Shown here: piece by piece, positions 16,719 through 25,472 of the stretch
Position numbering within the stretch: position 1 is the first letter of the stretch
How the letters are laid out: every line of letters starts with the position of its first letter
NCBI RefSeq assembly: GCF_001439665.1
Contig: NZ_LMAK01000022.1
Coordinates: forward strand, 1 to 36,042
Length of the DNA stretch: 36,042 nucleotides
Source of the DNA: Formosa algae
Lineage (GTDB): Bacteria; Bacteroidota; Bacteroidia; Flavobacteriales; Flavobacteriaceae
Direction: 5' to 3'
The notes under the pieces: model-generated
The model's database searches: none
Told to the model about the DNA's origin: nothing
Seen by the model: the letters and a program-made list of their open reading frames with translations, nothing else
Program-made: the position numbers and the translations under genes

Positions 16719-17618
16719 TTAAGTATATCTCCCAGATTTATAAACTGCTGGAGTAAGTCCTGTTACGGCCTTAAATACTCTAGAAAAATGATACCTGTCA
16801 GAAAATCCTAAATTATATGCTACTTCTTCAATCGAGTTGTCGGTATGTTCAAAGAGTTCGCAGGATTTAGCAATTTTTCTATTTTGAATAAAATTATGTA
16901 GCGTTATCTGCATTTCTTCCTTAAAGAGTCGAGCAAACGAATTGGGAGCCATGTTAATTAAAGAAGACATGTCTGTGTTTTTTAGCTTTTTTTCAATGTT
17001 AGCTTCTACATATCGAATCACTTTTAAAACCCGTTCATCAATAATAGTGGTTTTCCATAATTCAGGACCAATATTGGTTAAGGCTTCTTTAATAAAGGCT
17101 TGTAGTTTTAAATTGAAAGTCAGTTTAAAATCCTTGTTTTCTAATTTTAATCGGTCGGTTAAATATTCCAAACGCTCTTTTAAATAGTCGGTCATTTCAA
17201 TTTTTAAAATACCAGGATATACACTATCAAAAGGGACACCAAGATTAAAATGAATAAAAAAATGAATTAACGAATGTTCTAAATAATCCTTTTCATTAAT
17301 GTTATGGCTGAATTGCTTTCCAGAAACATGAATTCCCGTACTATATCTATGATTTTTTTTGAACTGAGAAGAAAATGATGTAAACGGTGGTATAATATAA
17401 ATGTGGTTCGCATCCATCTCGTACACTGTGTTTTGATGAATTAATTGGCCACCTTCATTCTTATTCCAATATAACCTCCAGAACGGAAATACCATATCGT
17501 GGCAATCCCACAAATCTAGTAACCAATAGCGGCAACACATGAGCCTTAATCTAAGGTCAATAAAATTTTGTTTGTTAGAAGAAGGATCTCCTAATTCAAT
17601 GCTTTTTACAAACTTCAT
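16719..17618 (-). CDS. AraC-family transcriptional regulator, probably of the deoxy-sugar genes
   Basis: A 299-residue regulator. The N-terminal half (about 1-180) is a cupin-like sensor with an HxSGxxF-type strand (GIHVSGKQFSHN). The C-terminal 100 residues are an AraC double helix-turn-helix: VIRYVEANIEKKLKNTDMSSLINMAPNSFARLFKE, shown in short as NTDMSSLINMAPNSF, then the second helix pair with SIEEVAYNLGFSDRYHFSRVFKAVTGLTPAVYK. It is divergent from the aldolase gene across a 100-bp shared promoter region and sits next to aldA, so it most likely senses L-fucose or L-rhamnose, or an intermediate, and activates the catabolic genes on both sides. In Bacteroides thetaiotaomicron rhamnose use is controlled by an AraC-type activator, which supports this reading. 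The effector is inferred. Confidence 0.87.
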   Translation of the reverse strand: MKFVKSIELGDPSSNKQNFIDLRLRLMCCRYWLLDLWDCHDMVFPFWRLYWNKNEGGQLIHQNTVYEMDANHIYIIPPFTSFSSQFKKNHRYSTGIHVSGKQFSHNINEKDYLEHSLIHFFIHFNLGVPFDSVYPGILKIEMTDYLKERLEYLTDRLKLENKDFKLTFNLKLQAFIKEALTNIGPELWKTTIIDERVLKVIRYVEANIEKKLKNTDMSSLINMAPNSFARLFKEEMQITLHNFIQNRKIAKSCELFEHTDNSIEEVAYNLGFSDRYHFSRVFKAVTGLTPAVYKSGRYT

Positions 17619-17718
17619 TTTCTAACAATGTTTGAATTAGATACGAAAATACAGATTTTGAATATTTATTTGATGATATAGGTTAACTATTTTTGTGACA
17701 TAAACATAATTAAATACT
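17619..17718. promoter_or_regulatory. Shared divergent promoter region of the AraC gene and the aldolase operon
   Basis: TATTTTTG at 17688-17695 matches the Bacteroidota -7 consensus exactly and lies 23 bases before the aldolase ATG. A TTTG at 17669-17672 is 15 bases upstream, slightly short for a -33 element. Two direct copies of TTTGAAT (17631-17637 and 17657-17663) are 26 bp apart and could be AraC half-sites. A third copy occurs in the spacer at 20347-20354. The operator assignment is speculative. Confidence 0.45.
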
Positions 17719-18513
17719 ATGAAAACTTTAAAACTTCCAATAGAAGTAGAGGCAGAATTAAAAAAAGTATCTACTGTAGCAGGCTACTTATGGCAAAGAG
17801 AATGGGCAGAACGAAATGCAGGTAATATTTCAATGAATTTAACTTCTTTTTTCTCGAAAGACGAAGTAAAAGGAATAGGTGAAGAAGTGCCTTTCGATTT
17901 TCCTAAAGAAGCAGGAGGGTTTGTTTTATACATTACCGGTACAGGTTGTTATTTAAGAGATTTAGTAGATAAATTAGAAGAAGTGTCTTGTATCCTTTAT
18001 ATAAATGAAGCTGCAACAGCATATTCTATCATATGGGGAGGGAATCGTCCTAACTTCGGACCAACTTGCGAATTGATTTCTCATGCAAGTATTCACCTCT
18101 TTAATTCCCAACATCACCCAGAAAACTTAGCAGTAGTACATACACATCCATTAGAATTAATTTGTATGAGTCACCATGAGTTATTTGATGATGAAGAAGA
18201 ATTAAACAGACAAATTTGGATGATGTGTCCTGAGGTTAAAGTATTTGTACCTAAAGGTATTCACTGTACGCCTTATGCTTTATCTAGTACAGCAGCATTA
18301 GCAAAAGTTACAATTGATGCGTTTAAAACTAGAAATGTATCGCTTTGGGAAAAACACGGTGCAACAGCTACGGCTCCAGATGTAATGAAAGCATGGGACT
18401 TTTTAGATGTTGCTAATAAAGGGGCAAAACTGTTAATGATGTGTTGGGCCGCTGGATTTAAACCTGCAGGTTTATCTAACGAGCAATTAACAGAATTAGA
18501 ACAATTTACATAA
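17719..18513 (+). CDS. rhaD: RhaD-type rhamnulose-1-phosphate aldolase (class II)
   Basis: A 264-residue class II aldolase of the RhaD group (E. coli RhaD has 274; FucA only about 215). It should cleave a 6-deoxyketose 1-phosphate to dihydroxyacetone phosphate and L-lactaldehyde. Motifs align with RhaD: WAERNAGNISMNL (29-41), YITGTGCYLRDL (71-82), GPTCELISH (114-122), VVHTHPLELI (139-148) and EKHGAT (211-216). Zinc ligands should be His141, His143 and His213, with catalytic Glu118. It is the first gene of the cluster, 18 bp before fucI. The partner isomerase is fucose-type, so the physiological substrate could be L-fuculose 1-phosphate, L-rhamnulose 1-phosphate or both. The sequence does not decide this. 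Confidence 0.87.
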   Translation: MKTLKLPIEVEAELKKVSTVAGYLWQREWAERNAGNISMNLTSFFSKDEVKGIGEEVPFDFPKEAGGFVLYITGTGCYLRDLVDKLEEVSCILYINEAATAYSIIWGGNRPNFGPTCELISHASIHLFNSQHHPENLAVVHTHPLELICMSHHELFDDEEELNRQIWMMCPEVKVFVPKGIHCTPYALSSTAALAKVTIDAFKTRNVSLWEKHGATATAPDVMKAWDFLDVANKGAKLLMMCWAAGFKPAGLSNEQLTELEQFT

Positions 18514-18531
18514 TATAAAAGCATTATAAAG

Positions 18532-20319
18532 ATGAGTAGATTAATAGGTAGACTACCAAAAATAGGTATTCGTCCAACAATTGACGGACGTGAGCTTGGT
18601 GTAAGAGAATCTTTAGAGGTTCAAACTATGGATATGGCTAAAGCAGCCGCAAAATTAATTGAAGACACATTACGCTTTCCTAGCGGAGAAAAAGTAGAAT
18701 GTGTTATAGCAGATACTACAATTGGTGGTGTTGCAGACGCAGCAGCATGTGCAGATAAATTTAGAAGAGAAGGTGTAGAGGTTTCTTTAACAGTAACACC
18801 TTGTTGGTGTTATGGTACAGAAGTTATGGATACAGATCCGTTAATTCCTAAAGCCGTTTGGGGATTTAATGGTACAGAACGTCCAGGTGCTGTATACTTA
18901 GCAGCAGCTTTAGCAGGATATTCTCAAAAAGGATTGCCAGCTTTTGGTATCTATGGGAAAGAAGTGCAAGATGGTGGCGATAAAACCATTCCAGAAGATG
19001 TTGCCGAAAAAATTATACGTTTTGTAAAAGGGGCTTTAGCAGTCGCACAAATGAAAGGGAAATCGTATTTATCTATAGGTTATAGCTCTATGGGGATTTC
19101 TGGATCTATGGTCGATGTTAACTTTTTACAAGATTATTTAGGAGTGCGAGCAGAATTTGTAGAATCTGTTGAACTTCTTAGACGTATGGATGAAGGTATT
19201 TACGATCATGATGAGTATGAAAAAGCTCTAGCTTGGACTAAAGAAAACTGTAAAGAAGGAGAAGATAGAAACAATCCTGAGAGTCAGAAATCTCGTGAAG
19301 TAAAAGATAAAGAATGGGAGAAAGTTGTAAAAATGACTTTAATCTGTAAAGATTTAATGAATGGAAATCCTAAATTGAAAGCGATGGGATTTGGTGAAGA
19401 ATCTAAAGGTAGAAACGCCATTATGGGAGGTTTCCAAGGGCAACGTCAGTGGACAGATTACCAACCTAATGCCGATTTTACTGAGTCTATATTAAACTCG
19501 TCTTTCGATTGGAATGGAATTCGTCAAGCGTATACTTTTGCAACAGAAAACGATTGTTTAAATGCCATTTCTATGTTATTTGGTCATTTATTAACCAACA
19601 AAGCACAATTATTCTCTGATGTGAGAACGTATTGGAGTCCAGAATCTGTAGAACGTGTTACCGGTAAAAAATTAACAGGTCTTGCAGAACATGGAATTAT
19701 TCACTTAATTAATTCTGGGTCTACCACTTTAGATGCTACTGCACAACAGTTAGATGCAGACGGTAATCCAACCATGAAACCATTTTGGGATATTACAGAA
19801 GACGATGTTCAAAGATGTTTAGATAATACAAAATGGCCACCAGCTACAGTAGAATATTTTAGAGGTGGAGGATTTTCATCTAACTTCTTAACTAAAGGTC
19901 AAATGCCGTTAACCATGTGCCGTATTAATCTAATTAAAGGTATTGGTCCAGTATTACAAATTGCAGAAGGATGGAGTGTAGAGCTTCCAGATGATGTACA
20001 TACAGTATTAAACGAAAGAACAGATCCAACTTGGCCAACAACTTGGTTTGTACCAAGAACAACAGGGCAAGGTGCTTTTAAAGATGTCTATACTGTTATG
20101 GGAAAATGGGGTGCTAATCATGGTGCTATTTCTCACGGACATATCGGTGCCGATTTAATTTCATTGGCAGCCATGTTACGTATTCCAGTAAATATGCATA
20201 ATGTAGATGAAAACGATGTATTTAGACCAAGTGCATGGTCTGCTTTTGGAGAGCAGTTAGAAGGTTCAGATTACAGAGCTTGCGAAAATTACGGTCCGTT
20301 ATACGGATTCAAATCGTAA
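18532..20319 (+). CDS. fucI: L-fucose isomerase
   Basis: A 595-residue L-fucose (and D-arabinose) isomerase, close to E. coli FucI (591 residues) over its whole length. It interconverts L-fucose and L-fuculose in the cytoplasm. Shared blocks include [20 protein letters not shown] (10-29), VTPCWCYG (88-95), [19 protein letters not shown] (110-128), [27 protein letters not shown], and the C-terminal [12 protein letters not shown]. Manganese ligands should be Glu339 (ATEND), Asp363 (SDVRTYW) and His530 (WGANHG). It is translationally close to the aldolase gene (18 bp gap) and is followed by an unusual 246-bp structured spacer before the kinase gene. The identification is firm. Confidence 0.96.
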   Translation: MSRLIGRLPKIGIRPTIDGRELGVRESLEVQTMDMAKAAAKLIEDTLRFPSGEKVECVIADTTIGGVADAAACADKFRREGVEVSLTVTPCWCYGTEVMDTDPLIPKAVWGFNGTERPGAVYLAAALAGYSQKGLPAFGIYGKEVQDGGDKTIPEDVAEKIIRFVKGALAVAQMKGKSYLSIGYSSMGISGSMVDVNFLQDYLGVRAEFVESVELLRRMDEGIYDHDEYEKALAWTKENCKEGEDRNNPESQKSREVKDKEWEKVVKMTLICKDLMNGNPKLKAMGFGEESKGRNAIMGGFQGQRQWTDYQPNADFTESILNSSFDWNGIRQAYTFATENDCLNAISMLFGHLLTNKAQLFSDVRTYWSPESVERVTGKKLTGLAEHGIIHLINSGSTTLDATAQQLDADGNPTMKPFWDITEDDVQRCLDNTKWPPATVEYFRGGGFSSNFLTKGQMPLTMCRINLIKGIGPVLQIAEGWSVELPDDVHTVLNERTDPTWPTTWFVPRTTGQGAFKDVYTVMGKWGANHGAISHGHIGADLISLAAMLRIPVNMHNVDENDVFRPSAWSAFGEQLEGSDYRACENYGPLYGFKS

Positions 20320-20322
20320 CAA

Positions 20323-20544
20323 TGTAAGTGTTCAAACACCAATATTGTTTGAATATATCTTACAACGTTAGTCCACTTTTTTTTAATAAAATTTGATAAA
20401 GATTATCCCTTTAATAGTGTGCCATTATTAGAGGGAAGGCTTTATCTATCTTAAATATTCCAAATAAAAACACGATTGCCAACCGTTTTTAAGATTGAAA
20501 AACGGGTCTTGTTTTTATTAATACCATGTCCCTTAGCGTAGGGA
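20323..20544 (+). promoter_or_regulatory. Structured spacer between fucI and the kinase gene (four hairpins)
   Basis: Four inverted repeats occur in 222 bases. At 20323-20364, TGTAAG/CTTACA surrounds TTCAAAC/GTTTGAA. At 20406-20436 there is an 11-bp stem starting TCCCT and ending AGGGA. At 20463-20519, AATAAAAAC/GTTTTTATT surrounds CCGTTTTT/AAAAACGG. At 20529-20544, TCCCT/AGGGA has a 6-nt loop. The third has a terminator look on its outer arm and the last sits 21 bases before the kinase ATG. The spacer may attenuate or separately regulate the kinase-fucO pair, or stabilise the mRNA ends. Confidence 0.5.
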
Positions 20545-20565
20545 TGAGAACAAAAAAATTAAACC

Positions 20566-21879
20566 ATGAAAGACGTTATAGCCGTAATAGATATAGGAAA
20601 AACCAATAAAAAATTATTTTTATTTGACGTTAATTTTGAAGTTGTATACGAAGACAGTATACGGTTTGAAGAAATTACAGACGATGATGGATTTTGTTGC
20701 GATAATATCGAGGCTATAGAAGATTGGATTAAAAAAAGAATAAAAGAAATACAAGACCAAGGTCTTTATAAAATCAAAGCCATAAATTTTTCTACTCATG
20801 GTGCTTCACTAGTGTATTTAAATAAAGCGGGAGAGCGTATTACGCCCTTATACAATTATTTAAAACCATTAAATCTTGACGATTATCAAAGTTTTTACGA
20901 ATCTCAAGGTGGTGTCGAAGAGTTTTCTAGAAAAACGGCATCTCCAGCCTACGGTATGTTAAATACCGGTATCCAAATGTTGGCACTTAAAAAACATAAG
21001 CCAGAAGTTTGGAAAAACGTACATGACATTTTACATTATCCACAATACTTAAGTTATCTATTTACGCATAAAATAACAGCCGATTATACTTCAATTGGAG
21101 CACATACAGCCACGTGGGATTACGACAATATGCAATATCACAACTGGCTAGAAGAAGCGCAAATATCGCTTCCAGAACCTAGTCGAGGAGATAAAGCTGT
21201 AATCACAGAAATTAATGGAGAACACATCGCTGTAGGTAGTGGTTTACACGATAGTTCGTCATCCATTATTCCGTTGTTAAAACAAAAAAATACGCGAGAT
21301 TTTGTGTTGCTTTCTACAGGAACATGGATTATTACCATGAATCCGTTTAGTAAGGAAACGCTAACACAACATCAGCTAAAAAATAATTGTTTGTGTTTTA
21401 TGACGCCAGAAAAACAACAAGTGAAATCGTCTATGCAATTTCTAGGTCGTATACATGAAGTGTATCTTAAAGCTTTTAGTACACACTTTAATGTCGATAT
21501 AGATACGCATCTAAATTTAGAACTTACACCTGATCTTGGTCGCAAGATATTAGAACAAGATGCCCGTGTATTTTTAAGTGAAGGCATAGACACAGATTTT
21601 GAAGCACATCCAGAATTATTGAAGAATTTTTCTTCTTATGAGGAAGCTTATTTTCAATTGATTTATGAAATAAGTAAAAAAGTGATTCAAGGGATGGACT
21701 TAATTTCAGATGAAAATGCCGTATTAAAAGACGTGTATATCTCTGGTGGGTTTAATAGAAACAAAATTTTTATACTGTTTTTGGAATTACTAAAACCTAG
21801 CATAACTATTAAAATTTCGGATTGTAAAAATGAAAGTGCATTGGGAGCTGCTTTACTAATGAAATCTTATTTAAAATAG
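20566..21879 (+). CDS. FGGY-family sugar kinase (fuculokinase or rhamnulokinase)
   Basis: A 437-residue FGGY carbohydrate kinase that should phosphorylate the ketose made by the isomerase at O1. The first ATPase-fold motif is VIDIGKTNKKLFLFD (7-21). NFSTHGASLVYL (74-85) follows. The catalytic Asp is most likely Asp229 in GSGLHDSSSS. LLSTGTWI (about 252-259) and VYISGGFNRN near the C-terminus form the nucleotide site, with a final ESALGAALL. It is a little shorter than E. coli FucK or RhaB (about 480). It lies 6 bp before fucO, so the two are co-translated. L-fuculose is the simplest substrate given FucI, but the RhaD-type aldolase leaves L-rhamnulose open. Confidence 0.85.
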   Translation: MKDVIAVIDIGKTNKKLFLFDVNFEVVYEDSIRFEEITDDDGFCCDNIEAIEDWIKKRIKEIQDQGLYKIKAINFSTHGASLVYLNKAGERITPLYNYLKPLNLDDYQSFYESQGGVEEFSRKTASPAYGMLNTGIQMLALKKHKPEVWKNVHDILHYPQYLSYLFTHKITADYTSIGAHTATWDYDNMQYHNWLEEAQISLPEPSRGDKAVITEINGEHIAVGSGLHDSSSSIIPLLKQKNTRDFVLLSTGTWIITMNPFSKETLTQHQLKNNCLCFMTPEKQQVKSSMQFLGRIHEVYLKAFSTHFNVDIDTHLNLELTPDLGRKILEQDARVFLSEGIDTDFEAHPELLKNFSSYEEAYFQLIYEISKKVIQGMDLISDENAVLKDVYISGGFNRNKIFILFLELLKPSITIKISDCKNESALGAALLMKSYLK

Positions 21880-21885
21880 AAAATT

Positions 21886-23040
21886 ATGTTACAAAGTAGA
21901 AGAATTTATTTGCCCCCACTAAGTTTAATTGGTCCAGGATCATTAAAAGATTTAGCTGAAGAATTAAAAGCATTACCTTATAAAAAGGCCCTTTTTGTTA
22001 CCGATAAAGTACTCGTTAAAATTGGTGTCGCCCAACAAGTGATGGATACGCTAGCGAGCTCTAATATTGAAATGGTTGTTTTTGATAATGTACAACCAAA
22101 TCCTACAGTTAAAAATGTAAACAATGGTTTAAAATTATTAAAAGAACAGAATTGCGATGTTATTATTACACTTGGAGGTGGTTCGCCTCAAGATTGTGGT
22201 AAAGCCATCGGAATTTTAGCAACTAATGGTGGAGAAATTAATGATTATGATGGAATACATAAATCTAAAAAAGCATCTTTACCTATAATTGCAATTAACA
22301 CCACGGCAGGTACAGCTAGTGAAGTCACGATTAATTATGTGATTACGGATGTAGAACGCCATATCAAAATGGTGATGGTAGATAAGAATTGTTTAGTATC
22401 TATCGCTGTAAACGATCCAGAATTAATGTTAGGAAAACCAGCATCATTAACTGCTGCCACAGGTATGGATGCCTTAACACATGCTATAGAATCTTATGTC
22501 TGTAATGGCGCCTTCCATTGGTCTGATGCCTTAGCTTTACAAGCTATTAAGTTAATAGCTTCTAGTTTAGAAGAGGCTGTAAATAACGGAAGTAACTTAG
22601 AAGCGAGAAGTAAAATGGCTTGGGGACAATTTATAGCTGGTCAATCTTTTTCTAATGCAGGCTTAGGTTTTGTGCACTCACTAGCACATCAATTAGGTGG
22701 TATGTACGATTTACCACATGGCGTTGCAAATGCTATTTTATTGCCACACGTAGAACGTTTTAATATTCCGGCTTGTACTCATAAATTAAAAAAAGTAGCG
22801 CGAGCTATGGGTGTAGAAGTTTCAGATAAAAATGATTTGGAAGGTGCAAACGAAGCAATTAAAGCCATAGAAAAACTATCTAAAGCGGTTGGAATCCCAT
22901 CAGGATTAAAAGAATTGGGTGTTAAAGAATCAGACTTTGAACTTATGGCACAACATGCATTAGAAGATGTCTGTACTGGAGGAAACCCTAGAACTGTAAA
23001 TTTAGAAGAAGCCGTGGCTATTTACAAAGCGGCCATGTAA
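21886..23040 (+). CDS. fucO: Lactaldehyde reductase / 1,2-propanediol oxidoreductase
   Basis: A 384-residue iron-dependent alcohol dehydrogenase close to E. coli FucO (about 383). It reduces L-lactaldehyde to L-1,2-propanediol with NADH. Shared blocks are LGGGSPQDCGKAIGI (96-110), INTTAGTASEVTINYVITD (137-155), AATGMDALTHAIESYV (190-205), FSNAGLGFVHSLAHQLGG (255-272), LPHGVANAILLPHV and DVCTGGNPR near the end. Iron ligands should be Asp195, His199, His264 and His278. Both FucO and AldA act on lactaldehyde, so the cell can choose reduction when oxygen is short or oxidation to lactate when it is not. It ends at a terminator 68 bp downstream. Confidence 0.94.
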   Translation: MLQSRRIYLPPLSLIGPGSLKDLAEELKALPYKKALFVTDKVLVKIGVAQQVMDTLASSNIEMVVFDNVQPNPTVKNVNNGLKLLKEQNCDVIITLGGGSPQDCGKAIGILATNGGEINDYDGIHKSKKASLPIIAINTTAGTASEVTINYVITDVERHIKMVMVDKNCLVSIAVNDPELMLGKPASLTAATGMDALTHAIESYVCNGAFHWSDALALQAIKLIASSLEEAVNNGSNLEARSKMAWGQFIAGQSFSNAGLGFVHSLAHQLGGMYDLPHGVANAILLPHVERFNIPACTHKLKKVARAMGVEVSDKNDLEGANEAIKAIEKLSKAVGIPSGLKELGVKESDFELMAQHALEDVCTGGNPRTVNLEEAVAIYKAAM

Positions 23041-23108
23041 TAATACATCACAACGCGCAAATCTAAATTAGCATCTGCGTAAAATATTATATTGAATTAC
23101 TTAGAAGT

Positions 23109-23150
23109 AAAAAGCTTACAACTTCAATCTCTTGAATGAGTAAGCTTTTT
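23109..23150. terminator. Bidirectional terminator after fucO
   Basis: A perfect 11-bp stem, AAAAAGCTTAC (23109-23119) with GTAAGCTTTTT (23140-23150), has a 20-nt loop that contains its own TTCAA/TTGAA pairing. A T-run follows on the plus strand and A-rich sequence precedes it. It lies between two convergent genes. Confidence 0.85.
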
Positions 23151-23170
23151 TATTTGAATTTGGTTTACTC

Positions 23171-24088
23171 TTAATTTGTAATGTGCGTGGCGTTAGTCAT
23201 TTGCATCGGAATTTTTAATCCGTTTGGCATTTGTGCATTTTCTTTAATAAAAGCATCGCCTTCAATGTTTTGGTTAACATGAGCTTCTAAAATCCAACCT
23301 GTGTCTTGGTCAACTTTCAAATCTAATGTCATATTACCAACTAAATCATATTTCATATCAATGCCATTAAACGACACATAGGCTTTTTTATCTGTAGTGG
23401 TTATGGTAGATTGTCCTTTAATAACCGCATAATCAGCTTTGGTTTCTACAAACTCATATTCCGTAATCATTTTAGCAGACATTCCAGATTCTATATCTGT
23501 ATTAATAGTCCAAGTATCACCAGTAGTTACAGCAGTTTCAGGATAAATAGCTGTCGCCATTTCAATAGTACCTTTTAAAGCTTCAGCACCGTAGGCTTTC
23601 ATAAGTTGAGCCTTTAATTGCCCTTTTTGCATGGCACTAAGTTGGTCAAAGGAGTTAATAGCTTCATTCCATACTAAATCTACATCTTCTATATTTATAA
23701 TTTTTCCTGTTTTACTCATGCTAACTTCAAAGGTCTTTTGGGTCATTGCTTTAAACACGCTAGACATGATATCGTTTTCATCTTCTTTTTCAGAACTAAA
23801 ATTCATGGCGCCTTGAGGCATTTGCATCGACATAGTTATAGTTTCAAAATTCGCATCAAAATGGTAAACATTGTCTTTTATTTCAGTCACCAAAAAGGAT
23901 AACGATGCATCCATTAGCATTACCATTGTGATGTCTTGCCCATTCGCCGATTGTGTAATGGTGGCTTTAGAACTTGTTACTTGCTTGTAGGTTTCGCCTT
24001 TATCTAGATTTAAAGCTAAATCGGTTTGTTGGTTTTGGCAAGCAGTCAAGAAAAAAGATGCTAAAATTAGCGTGTAAATTGTTTTCAT
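23171..24088 (-). CDS. DUF6263-like lipoprotein
   Basis: A 305-residue lipoprotein. The signal peptide ends at FLTAC (Cys17). The mature part resembles the DUF6263 family as I recall it: LNLDKGETYKQVTSSKATITQS, here split as LNLDKGETY and TITQS, then VYHFDANFETITMSMQMP, MSKTGKIINIEDVD, and repeated GDTWTINTD and GWILEAHVNQNIEGDA strands. These read as a mostly beta surface or periplasmic protein. The family has no known function. It is convergent with fucO. A short inverted repeat (TAACG at 24095-24099, CGTTA at 24105-24109) sits directly upstream of its start codon. Confidence 0.65.
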   Translation of the reverse strand: MKTIYTLILASFFLTACQNQQTDLALNLDKGETYKQVTSSKATITQSANGQDITMVMLMDASLSFLVTEIKDNVYHFDANFETITMSMQMPQGAMNFSSEKEDENDIMSSVFKAMTQKTFEVSMSKTGKIINIEDVDLVWNEAINSFDQLSAMQKGQLKAQLMKAYGAEALKGTIEMATAIYPETAVTTGDTWTINTDIESGMSAKMITEYEFVETKADYAVIKGQSTITTTDKKAYVSFNGIDMKYDLVGNMTLDLKVDQDTGWILEAHVNQNIEGDAFIKENAQMPNGLKIPMQMTNATHITN

Positions 24089-24324
24089 ATAATGTAACGT
24101 ATCGCGTTATGGGATGTTTATGTTGTAAAAAGACACAATTTTATCGGATAATCAAAGTTTGGAATGTAATAACACAAATTAAACTGATAAAAGTAATGCG
24201 GAAAGCTATTTTTGATTTGAAATGTAGCAATAAACGATTTTAAGATCAACCATGTGAGCTAAATAATCAATAAAACAGTGGCTATTTTTTTAGCATTTAA
24301 TTTTATACAAAGATAAGTCGTTGT

Positions 24325-25137
24325 TTAGTCATTCAGTGTCCAAATCAAAGCACTTTCTTTGGTCGCCCTAAAAATGGTATTGTGGTGTTCTTCTGGCTGA
24401 TCTGAATATTGCCATGTTAAATGTTTAGGCGCAGTGTTTTTTAGAGTGTGCTCTAATTGTTTGGTGTATTGAGAAATATCTTCGGCGTCAGAACCAGCGA
24501 ACCACAATTTAATATCTTGTTCAGGAAATTTTTCAAGTAAATCTTCAGCATGATTAGTCAAATAATGAGTATTCCACCAAAGAGATGGATCCATAGCGAT
24601 ATAAAAATTAAAGGTTTCGGGTGTTAAAAAGAAGGTTTCCATAACAAAAAGGCCTGCTAACGATTCTCCTATAATTCCTTTTTTAGATTGTGTTCTGTAT
24701 TTAGTGTCTATTTCTGGGATTAATTCTTCAGTAATAAAAGCTCTAAAATTTTTAGCACCATCGGAAAGCGGACAATACTGCTTGTCGTACTCAGATTCTG
24801 AATATCCACTTAAATCGCGTCCGCGTTCAGTATTTTCAATGCCAACGAGTATAAAAGGAGGTGTTTTATGTTCTGAAATTAATTTGGATAATGTATTTGC
24901 AATATGCGGAAAATCTTCTTTTATTCCTCCGTCTGGCATGTATAACACCGGAAAACGATCTGTAGTTTGTTTATAATTTGGAGGTGTCCAGATATTAACA
25001 ATTCGGTTTTCGTTTACAAAATCGGATGCGATTACTAAACTATCATGTTCAGGAATAGGATCGTTGTAGGTTATCCCTTTGTTTTTACAGCTAGTAAAGG
25101 CTATAATAAGACTTAAAAAAAAAAGTGTTTTTTTCAT
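24325..25137 (-). CDS. Esterase-family alpha/beta hydrolase lipoprotein
   Basis: A 270-residue lipoprotein (lipobox FTSC, Cys17) with an esterase D/CE1-like alpha/beta hydrolase fold. The strand-helix core includes NIWTPPNY (48-55), FPVLYMPDGG (62-71), FILVGIENTERGRDLSGY (95-112) and the nucleophile elbow IIGESLAG (155-162, Ser159). AMDPSLWW (181-188) follows. The catalytic His is His251 or His252 in EEHHNTIF. Relatives act on acyl or feruloyl esters of sugars or on siderophores. Location near carbohydrate genes is compatible with removal of an ester group from a glycan, but nothing in the sequence fixes the substrate. The gap of 236 bp to the next gene argues for its own transcript. Confidence 0.8.
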   Translation of the reverse strand: MKKTLFFLSLIIAFTSCKNKGITYNDPIPEHDSLVIASDFVNENRIVNIWTPPNYKQTTDRFPVLYMPDGGIKEDFPHIANTLSKLISEHKTPPFILVGIENTERGRDLSGYSESEYDKQYCPLSDGAKNFRAFITEELIPEIDTKYRTQSKKGIIGESLAGLFVMETFFLTPETFNFYIAMDPSLWWNTHYLTNHAEDLLEKFPEQDIKLWFAGSDAEDISQYTKQLEHTLKNTAPKHLTWQYSDQPEEHHNTIFRATKESALIWTLND

Positions 25138-25472
25138 GTGGACTGGTGTTTGGTATGTCTAATGGTATGTGTATTTTAAGTTTTCATGTGGTTTAATCTT
25201 AAAATAGACAGACTAATGATATTCATTTTTCAAGATACTTGATTTTTTTTAATCTTTATGCCTATCAATAAAACAGAATTAAGGTTAAGCATTTATTCAT
25301 GTTTAAAAAGTATTTGTGTGTCGCTAAGTGTTTTATTTTGAGACAAGTATATAGGGCTTGTTTTAGCTGTTGAAATAGATTTAAATATAGTTAAATAAAA
25401 AAAAGAGCAATCCATTGCGGATTGCTCTTTTTATAAACGATGTATAATATTAATAATGTTTAAATGTTTCGT
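25138..25472. other. Intergenic region, 335 bp
   Basis: This gap holds the terminator at 25400-25432 near its right side and a small inverted repeat TCAAG/CTTGA at 25230-25242, about 95 bases upstream of the esterase start. Short plus-strand ORFs of under 30 codons show no coding features. Nothing else is seen. Confidence 0.5.
25400..25432 (-). terminator. Intrinsic terminator of the cupredoxin-AhpD operon
   Basis: A perfect 14-bp stem, AAAAAGAGCAATCC (25400-25413) with GGATTGCTCTTTTT (25419-25432), has a 5-nt loop. On the minus strand it ends in a T-run and lies 40 bp after the cupredoxin-like stop codon. Confidence 0.88.

Noticed and set aside
23974-24243. 89-codon plus-strand ORF
   Set aside because: Its first part is antisense to the start of the DUF6263-like gene and its protein sequence has no recognisable features.
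25299-25372. Short Cys-containing ORF in the gap after the esterase gene
   Set aside because: About 24 codons, overlaps another ORF of similar length in another frame, and has no supporting context.
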